Assembly: GCF_902497745.1 (NCBI RefSeq)
Contig: NZ_CABVHJ010000004.1
Coordinates: 24,508-88,507, forward strand
Origin: Pseudomonas fluorescens
Lineage (GTDB): Bacteria > Pseudomonadota > Gammaproteobacteria > Pseudomonadales > Pseudomonadaceae
DNA: 64,000 nt
Direction: 5' to 3'
In this document: in pieces, positions 35,343 through 44,957 of the stretch
Layout: each line of letters starts with the position of its first letter
How positions within the stretch are numbered: position 1 is the stretch's first letter
The notes under the pieces: generated by a model
Told to the model about the DNA's origin: nothing
The model's input: only the letters and a program-made list of their open reading frames with translations
Databases searched by the model: none
Program-made: the position numbers and the translations under genes

Positions 35343-36241
35343 AAAAACCGTTTTTGACCATCGGTCGCGTGGTACTGACCCTGCTGATCGTGACTTTTGC
35401 CGTTGTCCTCGTCTGGCGCATGGTGATGTATTACATGTTCGCGCCATGGACCCGTGACGGCCACATTCGCGCCGACATCATCCAGATCGCCCCGGACGTC
35501 TCCGGGTTGATCCAACAGGTTGAAGTGAAAGACAACCAGTTGATCAAACGCGGCCAGGTGCTGTTCAGCATCGACCAGGACCGATTCAAACTGGCCCTGC
35601 GTCAGGCCAAAGCCGCTGTCGCCGACCGCGAAGAAACTCTCGCCCAGGCCCAGCGCGAAGCCAAGCGTAACCGTGGCCTCGGCAATCTGGTGCCGGCCGA
35701 GCAACTGGAAGAAAGCCAATCGAAGGTCGCCCGTGCGCAATCGGCACTGGCCGAAGCCATGGTCACGGTGGACAGCGCCCAGCTCAATCTCGACCGCTCG
35801 GTGATCCGCAGCCCGGTGGACGGGTACGTCAACGACCGCGCGCCGCGTCCGCAGGAGTTCGTCACTGCCGGGCGTCCGGTGTTGTCGGTGGTCGACAGCA
35901 ATTCGTTTCACATCGACGGCTATTTCGAAGAGACCAAACTCGACGGCATCCATGTCGGCCAGTCGGTGGATATCCGCGTGATCGGCGACCGCGCCAAATT
36001 GCGCGGACATGTCGAAAGCATCGTCGCCGGCATCGAAGACCGCGACCGCAGCAGCGGCAGCAACCTGTTGCCGAACGTTAACCCAGCGTTCAGCTGGGTG
36101 CGGCTGGCGCAGCGGATCCCGGTGCGGATTGCCTTTGATGACGTGCCGGAAGATTTCCGCATGATCGCCGGACGCACTGCCACCGTTTCGATCATCGAAG
36201 ACTCAAAGATCGACGATAAAAAGCAGGAGCCCGGGCAATGA
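35339..36241 (+). CDS. HlyD/AaeA-type membrane fusion protein
   Basis: This periplasmic adaptor has 300 residues. A single anchor helix (about 8-30) precedes the signature YYMFAPWTRDGHIRADIIQI, typical of AaeA-like proteins. Lipoyl halves are IAPDVSGLIQQVEVKDNQLI and LDRSVIRSPVDGYVNDRAPR, around a short helical hairpin. It connects the FUSC protein to the outer-membrane lipoprotein encoded next (ATG overlaps the stop). Confidence 0.9.
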   Translation: MKKPFLTIGRVVLTLLIVTFAVVLVWRMVMYYMFAPWTRDGHIRADIIQIAPDVSGLIQQVEVKDNQLIKRGQVLFSIDQDRFKLALRQAKAAVADREETLAQAQREAKRNRGLGNLVPAEQLEESQSKVARAQSALAEAMVTVDSAQLNLDRSVIRSPVDGYVNDRAPRPQEFVTAGRPVLSVVDSNSFHIDGYFEETKLDGIHVGQSVDIRVIGDRAKLRGHVESIVAGIEDRDRSSGSNLLPNVNPAFSWVRLAQRIPVRIAFDDVPEDFRMIAGRTATVSIIEDSKIDDKKQEPGQ

Positions 36242-37680
36242 GCAGGGCGCTGATGATCGCCGGGTTGGGCGTGATGCTCTCGGCCTGTCAGATGGTCGGG
36301 CCGGACTATCAGGTGCCTGAGGATGCAGCGGTTCAGCGCAAGGATTTTCAGGGCGAACTGGCGGTTGCCGGAAAACCGGTAGTTTCGGCGCCGGTGCCGG
36401 CGGATTGGTGGCGTCTTTATAAGGATGCGCGGCTGGATCAACTGGTGCAGGAGGCCATGGCCTCCAACACCGATTTGCGCGTCGCGGCGGCGAACCTGCA
36501 ACGGGCTCGCGCTCAGGTTGATGAGGCCGAAGCAGCGGGCGGCTGGAGCGCAGGTGTGAAGATGGGCGCGCAGCGTTTGCAAGAGTCTGGTCAGGCATTC
36601 TTGCTGCCGGAAAAAGTCCCGGTCGATAACGTCGGCGACATCGGCATCAGCGCTTCTTATCAGTTCGATCTGTGGGGCACCTTGCAGCGTGGCATCGAAG
36701 GCGCCAAGGCCAATGCCGACGCGACCCAGGCCGCGGCAGACACTGCGCGGATCACCTTGGTGGCAGACGTCGTGCGTGCTTACACCCAAGTCTGCGCGGC
36801 CAATGAAGAACGTGAAATCGCCGAGCATTCCCTCGACCTGCAATCGCAAAGCACCACGCTGATCCAGCGTTTGCGCGACGCCGGGCGCGGCGACGAAACC
36901 CAGGTCACCCGTTCGCAAACCCAGTTCAAATCCCTGCGCGCCGACTTGCCGCGCTATGAAGCCGCGCGTCAGGCCGGGCTGTTCCGTTTGTCGATGTTGC
37001 TGGCGAAACCGGTTGATCAGTTGCCCGCCGGCACCGCGACCTGCGCCGAGTTGCCGAAAATCGCGCAATTGGTGCCAGTCGGCGATGGCGCCGCGCTGCT
37101 CAAACGTCGCCCGGACATTCGCCAGGCCGAACGTCGTCTGGCTGCTTCGACCGCCGGGATCGGCGTCGCCACTGGCGAGTTGTATCCAGACATCAGTATC
37201 GGCGCGAGCATCGGCACTGTTGGTCTCATCGATGACTTGGGTGATCCGTCGACCAACCGCTGGGGCTTCGGCCCGTCGCTGAGCTGGAAAGTGCCGACCA
37301 ACGGCGCCCGCGCGCGCATCCGTGAAGCTGAAGCGACGACTCAAGGTGCGCTTGCGCACTTCGACGGCGTGGTACTCAACGCCATTCGCGAAACCCAGAC
37401 TGGCCTCGCTCAGTACACCGCACTACTTCAGCGGCGCGACGCACTGGCCGATGCCGAGCAGTCGGCGAAACTGGCTGCAGACCAGACTCACCGCTTCTTC
37501 CAGGCCGGCCGCGAGTCGTTCCTCGCCGATCTGCAGGCGACCCGCACCTACACCGATGTCACCGCACAACTGGCCGCCGCCAACACTCAAGTTGCGATGA
37601 GCCAGATCGATTTGTTCCTCGCTTTGGGCGGCGGCTGGGAAAGCGGACGAACGCACGCTCCAACCGCCAGCAAACCCTGA
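36238..37680 (+). CDS. NodT-family outer-membrane efflux lipoprotein
   Basis: The product has 480 residues. A short lipoprotein signal, MSRALMIAGLGVMLSAC, gives an acylated Cys17, followed by QMVGPDYQVPED and two OEP domains (RRPDIRQAERRLAASTAGIG marks the second). It completes the tripartite FUSC pump and, unlike the homologue at 25374, has a normal short N-terminus. A strong hairpin follows at 37705. Confidence 0.9.
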   Translation: MSRALMIAGLGVMLSACQMVGPDYQVPEDAAVQRKDFQGELAVAGKPVVSAPVPADWWRLYKDARLDQLVQEAMASNTDLRVAAANLQRARAQVDEAEAAGGWSAGVKMGAQRLQESGQAFLLPEKVPVDNVGDIGISASYQFDLWGTLQRGIEGAKANADATQAAADTARITLVADVVRAYTQVCAANEEREIAEHSLDLQSQSTTLIQRLRDAGRGDETQVTRSQTQFKSLRADLPRYEAARQAGLFRLSMLLAKPVDQLPAGTATCAELPKIAQLVPVGDGAALLKRRPDIRQAERRLAASTAGIGVATGELYPDISIGASIGTVGLIDDLGDPSTNRWGFGPSLSWKVPTNGARARIREAEATTQGALAHFDGVVLNAIRETQTGLAQYTALLQRRDALADAEQSAKLAADQTHRFFQAGRESFLADLQATRTYTDVTAQLAAANTQVAMSQIDLFLALGGGWESGRTHAPTASKP

Positions 37681-37704
37681 GGCCGTTGCTATGCTTTGAA
37701 GTGT

Positions 37705-37736
37705 TGAAGGGGCGCCCCGTGCAAAGCGCCCCTTCA
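37705..37736 (+). terminator. Hairpin ending the FUSC efflux operon
   Basis: TGAAGGGGCGC (37705-37715) pairs perfectly with GCGCCCCTTCA (37726-37736) over a 10-base loop. There is no U-tract after it, so it may be a Rho-assisted terminator or a processing/stability element. Confidence 0.6.
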
Positions 37737-37773
37737 GCGCACATTGCTAGCGCTGGTCTAGGGGAAACCAATA

Positions 37774-38409
37774 ATGAAAAACCCTTACGCTCTCGGCTTC
37801 TGGTGCGCCCTCGCAGTGCTGGTGCTGCTCTCGGCCACCTATTTCTACGGCATCATGCTGGCCCACCAGATCGACAAGGCCATGGTTTTCCTCGACAGCG
37901 CCGTCGCGCTGATTGCGGTCATGGCAATCGTCGTGGTTGCCTGGGCGTCGCTCCAGGTGCAGCGGGTAAAGAAACGGCAGCTTGAACAAGGCAAGACTCT
38001 GGTGCTGATCTGGGACACAAAAGTTGCCCTGCGCCGGGTCGAAACCGTGTTCGACCGGTATTTCTGGGGCAGCTACTGGCAACCCGGGCGGACCTTCGCC
38101 GAAGTCATGGGCGAACTCACCGGCACGCCACTGGAAAAAAGTCTCGAAGCGCTGAAAAAGCAGTGTCTGGAACTCGACAAGCAGATTGATGGCGAGGGCT
38201 GGCACTGGCTCAACAATGCCCGGGAATTGTCCGATGTTGCTACAGCCATGGCCCGTGAGCGTTATCAGCTGGATTTCTGTGACCCGCGCGCCGACGTGGC
38301 GGGCGGGGCGGTGATTGATCGGGATTTTGAAGTGCTGGTGTATACCTGGACTGCGCGGCTGAAAAGTTTTGATCATCAGCTGGATGAGATCGAGGTTCAG
38401 TATTCCTGA
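37774..38409 (+). CDS. Hypothetical two-helix membrane protein
   Basis: The product has 211 residues. I do not recognise the family. Two hydrophobic segments lie at about 8-29 and 42-61 (GFWCALAVLVLLSATYFYGI, and SAVALIAVMAIVVVAWASLQ). A cytoplasmic, charged, mostly helical region follows, with several Trp residues (FDRYFWGSYWQPG). GGGGAAA upstream supports the ATG at 37774. It stands alone between an operon-ending hairpin and a REPIN. Confidence 0.7.
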   Translation: MKNPYALGFWCALAVLVLLSATYFYGIMLAHQIDKAMVFLDSAVALIAVMAIVVVAWASLQVQRVKKRQLEQGKTLVLIWDTKVALRRVETVFDRYFWGSYWQPGRTFAEVMGELTGTPLEKSLEALKKQCLELDKQIDGEGWHWLNNARELSDVATAMARERYQLDFCDPRADVAGGAVIDRDFEVLVYTWTARLKSFDHQLDEIEVQYS

Positions 38410-38431
38410 TTCTCGGCTGAATCATCTGGCC

Positions 38432-38502
38432 CCTTCGCGAGCAGGCTCGCTCCCACAGGTACAGCGTTGTCCTTGTGGGAGCGAGCTTGCTCGCGAAGGC
38501 GG
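38432..38502. repeat. REPIN downstream of the 37774 membrane protein
   Basis: Inverted REPs at 38432-38456 and 38474-38502 with a 17-base loop, CTCCCACA ends inward. The right copy has the GCTTGC variant. The remaining 200 bases up to 38701 hold no gene, only the presumed promoter of the DUF945 gene. Confidence 0.88.
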
Positions 38503-38701
38503 ACTGAAAAACACCGAAACTCTTCCCGCCTGTCGACTGTCCACAATTCCCATAGACACTCTTTAACCTTTAAACATTGGGCCAGCTCACGCGCCCGGTG
38601 CTAATCTCCACCGCTGAATTCAGCGCAGTCGAGCCGCGACCCGGTCACGGGTTCAGGGAAGACGACCACACTCACAGCCACGGAAATCGATCAGGTCATT
38701 C

Positions 38702-40207
38702 ATGAATAAATCAGCAGGCGTGCTCCTCGGAATTGTAGTTGCCATCGGCGCGATCAGCGCAGGCGGGGCCTGGTACACCGGGACCAAGATCGAAGGCGTA
38801 TTGAACAACGCCGTCAGCAACGCCAACCAAGAGCTGCAAACGGCCATGGCCGGTTCCAATGGCACTGCGTCGCTGGAACTGGTGTCGCTGGATCGCCACA
38901 CCTTCACCAGCACCGCGCACTATCGCCTCAAGGGTGAAGGCGAGATGTTCGGTGATGCGCCAGTCGAACTGCTATTCGTTGACCACATCGAGCACGGCCC
39001 GCTGCCGTTCTCGCGTCTGGTTTCGCTGAAATGGCTGCCAGTCATGGCTACCAGCAACTACGAGCTGGAAAAGAACCCGGCCACCGAGAAGTGGTTCGCC
39101 GCCACCAAGGGCGCCGCGCCGCTCAAAGGCGTGACCAGCATCGGCTACGACGAATCGACCACCAGCACCCTCGATCTGCTGCCGTTCGAAACCGCGCTGG
39201 ATGAGCAGTCGAGCCTGAAGTTCTCCGGCCTGACCATGAATATCTCCGCTAATGCCAAAGCGCAGAAGGTCAAGGCGGACGGCTATATGGACAACCTGAA
39301 ACTGGTCACCGTTGCTGACGATCAGGCGCCGGTACAGGTCGAACTCAACGGTCTGACCCTGGCCAGCAACCTCGCCAAGAGCAGCTACGGTTACTACACC
39401 GGGGAAAACACCCTCGTGCTGACCAACAGCAAAACCACCTTCGGCACCAAGCAATCGGTGCTGGGCGTGAAGAACTTCGAAATGAAAAACCTCACCGAAG
39501 AAAACGGCAGCAATGCGTCTGGCCGTGCTGACTACAAGATTGGCGAAGTCAGCCTCAACGACAAGAAAGTCGGCTCGGCGAACATGGCCATGAGCCTGAA
39601 AAACCTCGACATCCCGTCGACGATGTCGCTGATGCAGATTTACCAGACCAAACTGCAGCCTTACGAAAAAGCCGCCGCCGAAGCTGCAGCCCAGGGCTTG
39701 CCAGCGCCAGAGCTGAACCTGACCGAAGCGGAAAATGCGCAAGTCAAAGCCGATCTGCAAAAGCTGCTGGCCGCCGGCCCACAGTTTGCGCTGGAAAACC
39801 TCTCGTTCAACACCGCCAACGGCGAGAGCAAGGCCAATCTGGTGATCGATCTGACCAAGCCGCAATCGTTGGATTTGCCGCCGGATCAACTGGGCAAACA
39901 ACTGATCGCACTGCTGGATCTGAATATCCAGGTGTCAAAGCCGATGCTGGTCGATCTGCTCAGCGTGCAGGCGCAGCTGGACGGTCAGACCGATGCCAAA
40001 GCCATCGTCGATCAATCCAAGGAAGCGGCCGATATGTTCGCCGGCATGGCCGTCGGTTCGCAGTTGGCCGTCGTCGACGGCACCAACGTCGTGACCAAGC
40101 TGCATTACGCCGCCAATCAGGTCGAATTCAACGGCCAGAAGATGACCGTCGAGCAGTTCGTCGGCTTCCTGATGAGCAAGTTCGCAGGCGTCACGCAAGT
40201 GCAGTAA
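38702..40207 (+). CDS. YdgA-like DUF945 protein
   Basis: The protein has 501 residues, of normal size for YdgA. An N-terminal signal-anchor (VLLGIVVAIGAISAGGAWYT) is followed by a large periplasmic beta-rich domain characteristic of DUF945. YTGTKIEGVLNNAVSNANQE marks the family start. Function is unknown; relatives of E. coli YdgA are inner-membrane-anchored periplasmic proteins. It is monocistronic, with a good terminator at 40226. Confidence 0.82.
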   Translation: MNKSAGVLLGIVVAIGAISAGGAWYTGTKIEGVLNNAVSNANQELQTAMAGSNGTASLELVSLDRHTFTSTAHYRLKGEGEMFGDAPVELLFVDHIEHGPLPFSRLVSLKWLPVMATSNYELEKNPATEKWFAATKGAAPLKGVTSIGYDESTTSTLDLLPFETALDEQSSLKFSGLTMNISANAKAQKVKADGYMDNLKLVTVADDQAPVQVELNGLTLASNLAKSSYGYYTGENTLVLTNSKTTFGTKQSVLGVKNFEMKNLTEENGSNASGRADYKIGEVSLNDKKVGSANMAMSLKNLDIPSTMSLMQIYQTKLQPYEKAAAEAAAQGLPAPELNLTEAENAQVKADLQKLLAAGPQFALENLSFNTANGESKANLVIDLTKPQSLDLPPDQLGKQLIALLDLNIQVSKPMLVDLLSVQAQLDGQTDAKAIVDQSKEAADMFAGMAVGSQLAVVDGTNVVTKLHYAANQVEFNGQKMTVEQFVGFLMSKFAGVTQVQ

Positions 40208-40225
40208 TTCTGCGTTCTTAATAGC

Positions 40226-40265
40226 AACGCCCGGCCTCTGTGTTGAACAGACGCCGGGCGTTTTG
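40226..40265 (+). terminator. Rho-independent terminator of the DUF945 gene
   Basis: AACGCCCGGC (40226-40235) pairs with GCCGGGCGTT (40253-40262), followed by TTT. Confidence 0.85.
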
Positions 40266-40317
40266 CTATCTGGCGTTTGGGTTTTTGGTGTTCCGGCGAA
40301 GCCGTCGCGAGGATTCT

Positions 40318-40334
40318 GAACAATTATTGTGTTC
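40318..40334. promoter_or_regulatory. Palindrome upstream of pgaA
   Basis: GAACA-7-TGTTC (40318-40334) encloses the perfect 11-bp palindrome ACAATTATTGT. It sits 132 bases before pgaA in the 258-bp spacer and is a candidate operator for the operon. The binding protein is unknown. Confidence 0.35.
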
Positions 40335-40420
40335 TGGATTCTGGTCAACGCTTGCGTGCAAAACTGCCTGACTAAGCTTGGCCGTTGCATGTGCATTGGC
40401 GGCCACCGTTACGAAAGGGC

Positions 40421-40458
40421 AAGGAGGGCATTGCGACCCGGCTGGCCATGTAAGGATG
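40421..40458 (+). promoter_or_regulatory. Candidate RsmA/CsrA sites in the pgaA leader
   Basis: AAGGAGG (40421-40427) and AAGGATG (40452-40458) are GGA motifs of the kind bound by RsmA/CsrA. The second includes the ribosome-binding site of pgaA (ATG at 40466). In E. coli CsrA represses pgaA by occupying several such sites. Whether the GGAs sit in hairpin loops was not tested. Confidence 0.4.
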
Positions 40459-40465
40459 CTGACGA

Positions 40466-42946
40466 ATGCCGCGTATTGATGTTCCTGTATTACATCGTGG
40501 TTTACGCCCTTTGTTTCGAGTCGCGCTGTGCAGCCAATTGCTCTGGCCGGCACTGGCGTTTGCCGACACACCCTACGATCAGATGGTGCGCGACGCCCGT
40601 GCCGGGCAAACCACGCCGGCGCTGACGGTTTTGCGTCAGGTGCCACCCGGCCAGTCGACCACCGGGCAGATCAGCGATCACCTGCAAATTGCCAGTTGGG
40701 CCGGCCTCGATGCCGAAGTGGTGCAGGTCTATGAAACCCAAGGCCGCGACCGCGTGCTGCCGGTGCAGGCGCTGACCGCCACTGCGCGCGCCTACCGCAA
40801 CCTCAAGCGCTGGGATCAAGCCACTCAGGTCTACAACAAGGCTTTGGCGCTGGAGCCGGATAACGCCGACCTGCAATTGGGGCTGGCCCTGACTCAGGCT
40901 GACGCCGGTAAACCCGACGAAGCGGTGACCCGCGCCAAAGCGCTGGTGGTGGCCAAACCCGATGATCCTTCGCGCCGTCTGGCGCTGGGCTACGCGTTGA
41001 CCCGCGCCGGCAAACAGTTCGACGCCCTGTTCGAATACGATCAAGCCTTCAAACGCGCCGGCAGCAAACCGGAAGTCGCCCGTGAATACGTGGTCGCTCT
41101 GCAAAAGGCGCGTCTGCCGGAACCGGCGTTGCGTCTGGCCAATCAACGTCCGGGTCTGATTGATCCGGTGACCCTGCGTCGCCTCGAAGGCGACCTGGCC
41201 GCCGAGCGCGTGCGCCTCGCCGAACTTGCTACCCGCAGCGAAAAAGAACGCTACGTCATCGCCGATCGTGCGCTGGCCGACTACGACAAACTCCTCGCCA
41301 CCTGGACGCCGGACGCCAGCGCTCTCGATGACGTGACCCGTTGGCGCATCGACCGCATGGGTGCGCTCAAGGCCCGGGCGCGTACCGCTGATGTCATCAC
41401 CGAGTACCAAAAGCTGCAAGCCGAAGGCGTGAAGATTCCGACCTACGCGCTGCGCTGGGTGGCGGCGTCTTATCTGGATCAACGTGAGCCGGAAATCGCC
41501 ACCGACCTGTATCGCCAGGTGCTGGCGGCGCCGGACGCAGATGTCAGTGATCGCCTCGAAGACACCACCGCGCTGTACTACGCATTGCTGGAAAGCGACC
41601 GTGCCGATGAAGCGCGCAAAGTCGCTGAAAACGCCGCCAAGTCCCAGCGTCCGCGTGTCGAACTGAAAGGACTGCCCATCGGTAACCCGAACGACGAATG
41701 GATGGACGCCCAGCAACTGGCCGCGCAGGCCGGCACCTACGGTTCCGATCTGCCCCATGGCGAGGAGCGCTTGCAGACGCTGGTCGATCAGGCGCCGGGC
41801 AACGTCGGTTTACGTCTGGCTCAGGCCGATCTGTACCTGGCCCGCAACTGGCCGCGCCGCGCAGAAATGCAGCTCAAGGAAACCGAGAGCATGGTGCCGC
41901 GCTACATGGGCCTGGAAATTGGCCAGGCCCACACCGCCATGGAATTGCAGGAATGGCGGCAAATGGACGCGCTGACTGATGACGTCGTCGCCCGTTATCC
42001 GGATAACCGCCAGGTGCAGCGTCTGGCCCGTGAGCGCGAAGTGCATGACATGTCCGAGTTGCGCGTCGAAGCCTACGGCGGCAAGGCCAATGGCGGCGGC
42101 AGTGGCGATGCCGGAGCCGTCAGCGGCAGCCGCGATTTTGGCATCCAGACCACCCTGTACAGCCCGCCGATCGATGAAGACTGGCGCGTGTTCGCCGGCG
42201 TCGGTTATGCCACCGGCGACTTCGCCGAAGGCACCGGGCACCACCGCTTCCAACGCGTTGGCCTGGAACGCCGTACTCGTGACATGACCCTTGAAGCCGA
42301 AGTGTCCAATCACGATTACGGTTTCGGCGACAAACAGGGTGCGCGGCTGGCGATCGCCCGCGACATCAATGACCACTGGCAGTACGGCGGCAGTCTCGAA
42401 TACCTGTCGGCCGAGACGCCATTGCGCGCGCTCAACAGCGACATCAAGGCCAACGGCGGCAGCGGTTTCATTCGCTGGCGCGCCAATGAAAGTCGCGAGT
42501 GGCGCCTGTCGGTCAGCCCGTCGCACTTCAGCGACGGCAACAACCGCGTCGAAGCCTTGCTCACCGGGCGCGAGGGCGTCTACAGCGCGCCGAACGTGCA
42601 GGTCGATGCGGGACTGGAAGTCGGCACCAGCCACAACTCCAAGTCCGATGACGTGCCGTATTTCAACCCGAAATCCGACTTCAGCGTGATGCCGCTGGTC
42701 AACGTCAATCACGTGCTTTACCACCGCTACGAAACCTCTTGGAGCCAACAATTCCAGGCCGGTGCGGGAACGTACAGCCAGCGTGATCACGGCACCGGCG
42801 GCATGGCCCTGCTCGGTTACGGCCAGCGTTATGCCTGGAACGACGTGTTCGAGGTGGGCGGTTTGTTCAGTGTGATCAACCGGCCCTACGACGGTGATCG
42901 GGAGACCGATCTGCGTCTGCTTGTCGACCTCACTTTCCGCTTCTAG
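40466..42946 (+). CDS. pgaA: PgaA, outer-membrane PGA export porin with TPR domain
   Basis: The protein has 826 residues and exports partly deacetylated poly-beta-1,6-N-acetylglucosamine. A signal peptide ends near LLWPALAFADTP. A periplasmic TPR superhelix fills about residues 40-510 (ATARAYRNLKRWDQATQVYN is one clear TPR). The C-terminal 300 residues form a 16-strand-type beta-barrel ending LLVDLTFRF with the terminal Phe expected for outer-membrane insertion. Length is close to E. coli PgaA. AGGA precedes the ATG and overlaps a possible Rsm site. First gene of pgaABCD. Confidence 0.93.
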   Translation: MPRIDVPVLHRGLRPLFRVALCSQLLWPALAFADTPYDQMVRDARAGQTTPALTVLRQVPPGQSTTGQISDHLQIASWAGLDAEVVQVYETQGRDRVLPVQALTATARAYRNLKRWDQATQVYNKALALEPDNADLQLGLALTQADAGKPDEAVTRAKALVVAKPDDPSRRLALGYALTRAGKQFDALFEYDQAFKRAGSKPEVAREYVVALQKARLPEPALRLANQRPGLIDPVTLRRLEGDLAAERVRLAELATRSEKERYVIADRALADYDKLLATWTPDASALDDVTRWRIDRMGALKARARTADVITEYQKLQAEGVKIPTYALRWVAASYLDQREPEIATDLYRQVLAAPDADVSDRLEDTTALYYALLESDRADEARKVAENAAKSQRPRVELKGLPIGNPNDEWMDAQQLAAQAGTYGSDLPHGEERLQTLVDQAPGNVGLRLAQADLYLARNWPRRAEMQLKETESMVPRYMGLEIGQAHTAMELQEWRQMDALTDDVVARYPDNRQVQRLAREREVHDMSELRVEAYGGKANGGGSGDAGAVSGSRDFGIQTTLYSPPIDEDWRVFAGVGYATGDFAEGTGHHRFQRVGLERRTRDMTLEAEVSNHDYGFGDKQGARLAIARDINDHWQYGGSLEYLSAETPLRALNSDIKANGGSGFIRWRANESREWRLSVSPSHFSDGNNRVEALLTGREGVYSAPNVQVDAGLEVGTSHNSKSDDVPYFNPKSDFSVMPLVNVNHVLYHRYETSWSQQFQAGAGTYSQRDHGTGGMALLGYGQRYAWNDVFEVGGLFSVINRPYDGDRETDLRLLVDLTFRF

Positions 42947-42958
42947 AAGAGTTTGAAG

Positions 42959-44956
42959 ATGCCTTTGATTTCGCGTTTCATCCTTCTGCTGGGAGTGCTG
43001 CTGGTCAGCGCCTGCGCCCAGCAAGCTCCGGCCTTTGCGCCGCCGTCCGAGCGCCCGCTGGCGGCCAGTGAAAAACCGTGGCCGAAAAATCACGTGCTCG
43101 GCATTGCCTATCACGACGTCGAAGACCGCGATCCCGATCAGGCCGTGGTGGCGGTGCGCACCGAGCGCATGATCGAACAACTCGCCTGGCTGCGCGAAAA
43201 CGGCTACAAACCGGTGACGGTCGACCAGATCATGGCCGCGCGCAAGGGCGGCCCGGAGCTGCCGGCGAAAGCGATTCTGCTCAGTTTCGACGACGGTTAT
43301 TCGAGCTTCTACACTCGCGTGCTACCGGTGCTGCGTGCCTATAACTGGCACGCGCTGCTGGCGCCGGTCGGCAGCTGGATTGACACGCCGCTGAACCAGC
43401 CGGTGGACTTCGCCGGCGCGCCGCGTGCGCGTTCCGACTTCCTGACCTGGGATCAGATTCGCGAAATCTCGCAATCCGGTCTGGTCGAAATCGCCGCGCA
43501 CACCGACGCCAATCACAAAGGTATTTTGGCCAACCCGCAGGGCAACCTGCAGCCCGCGGCGGCCACCCGGCGTTATGACCCAGTGACCAAACGCTATGAA
43601 ACCGAGGCCGATTTCCAAGCGCGGATCCGCACCGACGTGAACAACATCTCGGAAAAAATCCGCAAGGTTACCGGCAAGAAGCCGCGTGTCTGGGTCTGGC
43701 CGTACGGCGCGGCGGACGGCGCATCGCTGACTGTGGTCGGCGAGGAGGGCTACGAAATGGCCCTGACGCTGGACGACGGTCTCGACGCCCTCGACAACCT
43801 GATGAGCAGCCCGCGCTTTCTCGTCGCTTCGGATCCTGACGGCGAGCACTTTGCCAACAGTATCGTCGACGTGCAGTCGGATTTCGTCATGCGCGTTGTG
43901 CATGTTGATCTGGACAACGTTTACGACCCGGATCCGGCGCAGCAGGACATCAACCTCGGAAAACTGGTGCAGCGCATCGCTGACTTGGGCGCCAACACGG
44001 TGTTCCTGCAAGCCTTCGCCGATCCAAAGGGCGATGGCCTGGTGCATTCGCTGTACTTCCCCAACCGTCACTTGCCGGTGCGTGCGGATATTTTTAACCG
44101 CGTCGCCTGGCAACTGCGTACCCGCGCTAACGTGAAGGTCTTCGCGTGGATGCCGGTGCTGAGTTTTGGTCTCGACTCGAAACTGCCGCGCGTGACCCGT
44201 TGGGACCCGAAAACCGGCATCACCTCGGTGGATCCGGATCAGTACCAACGCTTGTCGCCGTTCGATCCTGAAGTGCGACGGATCATCGGTGAAATCTACG
44301 AAGACGTGGCGCGCCTGACCTCGGTCAACGGCATTCTTTACCACGACGACGCGGTACTGTCGGATTTCGAAGATGCTGGTCCTGAAGCCTTGAAAGCCTA
44401 CGCTGCCCACGGTTTGCCAGGTTCGATTGCCGCATTGCGCGACGATCCGGCAGCGATGCAGCGCTGGACGCGCTTCAAGAGCAAATACCTCATCGACTTC
44501 ACCAACGAGCTGACCGCCAAAGTCCGTGCGATTCGCGGTCCGCAGGTGCTGACCGCGCGCAATATCTTCGCCGAGCCGATGCTCAATCCCGAGAGCGAAG
44601 CATGGTACGCACAGAACCTCGATGACTTCCTCGTGACCTACGACTGGACGGCACCGATGGCCATGCCACTGATGGAAAAACAGACCCTGGCCGAGTCCGG
44701 CCCGTGGCTGGAAGCGCTTGTGGCTACGGTCAAAAAGCGTCCCGGCGCACTGGATCGAACGGTGTTCGAATTGCAAGCACGCGACTGGACCAAGAAGGAT
44801 CGAGCCGACATCGACGGTGCCCTTCTGGCGGACTGGATGGGCCGTCTCAAGCGTCAGGGCGCGACCAGTTTCGGTTACTACCCGGACAACTTCCTCGACA
44901 ACCTGCCGGACCTGAAAACCGTAAGGCCTGCGCTCTCCAACAAATGGAATCCATAA
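42959..44956 (+). CDS. pgaB: PgaB, PGA N-deacetylase lipoprotein
   Basis: The protein has 665 residues. The lipoprotein signal ([13 protein letters not shown]) acylates Cys19. The CE4 polysaccharide deacetylase domain shows the metal/acid set D111-D112 (LSFDDGYSS) and H181/H186 (AAHTDANH), each three residues lower than the numbers I recall for E. coli PgaB. The C-terminal half is the GH-like PGA-binding/hydrolase domain ([19 protein letters not shown]). It deacetylates PGA in the periplasm, which export needs. AAGAG lies 8 bases before the ATG at 42959. Confidence 0.93.
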   Translation: MPLISRFILLLGVLLVSACAQQAPAFAPPSERPLAASEKPWPKNHVLGIAYHDVEDRDPDQAVVAVRTERMIEQLAWLRENGYKPVTVDQIMAARKGGPELPAKAILLSFDDGYSSFYTRVLPVLRAYNWHALLAPVGSWIDTPLNQPVDFAGAPRARSDFLTWDQIREISQSGLVEIAAHTDANHKGILANPQGNLQPAAATRRYDPVTKRYETEADFQARIRTDVNNISEKIRKVTGKKPRVWVWPYGAADGASLTVVGEEGYEMALTLDDGLDALDNLMSSPRFLVASDPDGEHFANSIVDVQSDFVMRVVHVDLDNVYDPDPAQQDINLGKLVQRIADLGANTVFLQAFADPKGDGLVHSLYFPNRHLPVRADIFNRVAWQLRTRANVKVFAWMPVLSFGLDSKLPRVTRWDPKTGITSVDPDQYQRLSPFDPEVRRIIGEIYEDVARLTSVNGILYHDDAVLSDFEDAGPEALKAYAAHGLPGSIAALRDDPAAMQRWTRFKSKYLIDFTNELTAKVRAIRGPQVLTARNIFAEPMLNPESEAWYAQNLDDFLVTYDWTAPMAMPLMEKQTLAESGPWLEALVATVKKRPGALDRTVFELQARDWTKKDRADIDGALLADWMGRLKRQGATSFGYYPDNFLDNLPDLKTVRPALSNKWNP

Positions 44957-44957
44957 C

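Noticed and set aside
37705..37736. Hairpin as a small RNA or riboswitch
   Set aside because: It is a simple perfect stem just after an operon; nothing supports a larger conserved RNA.
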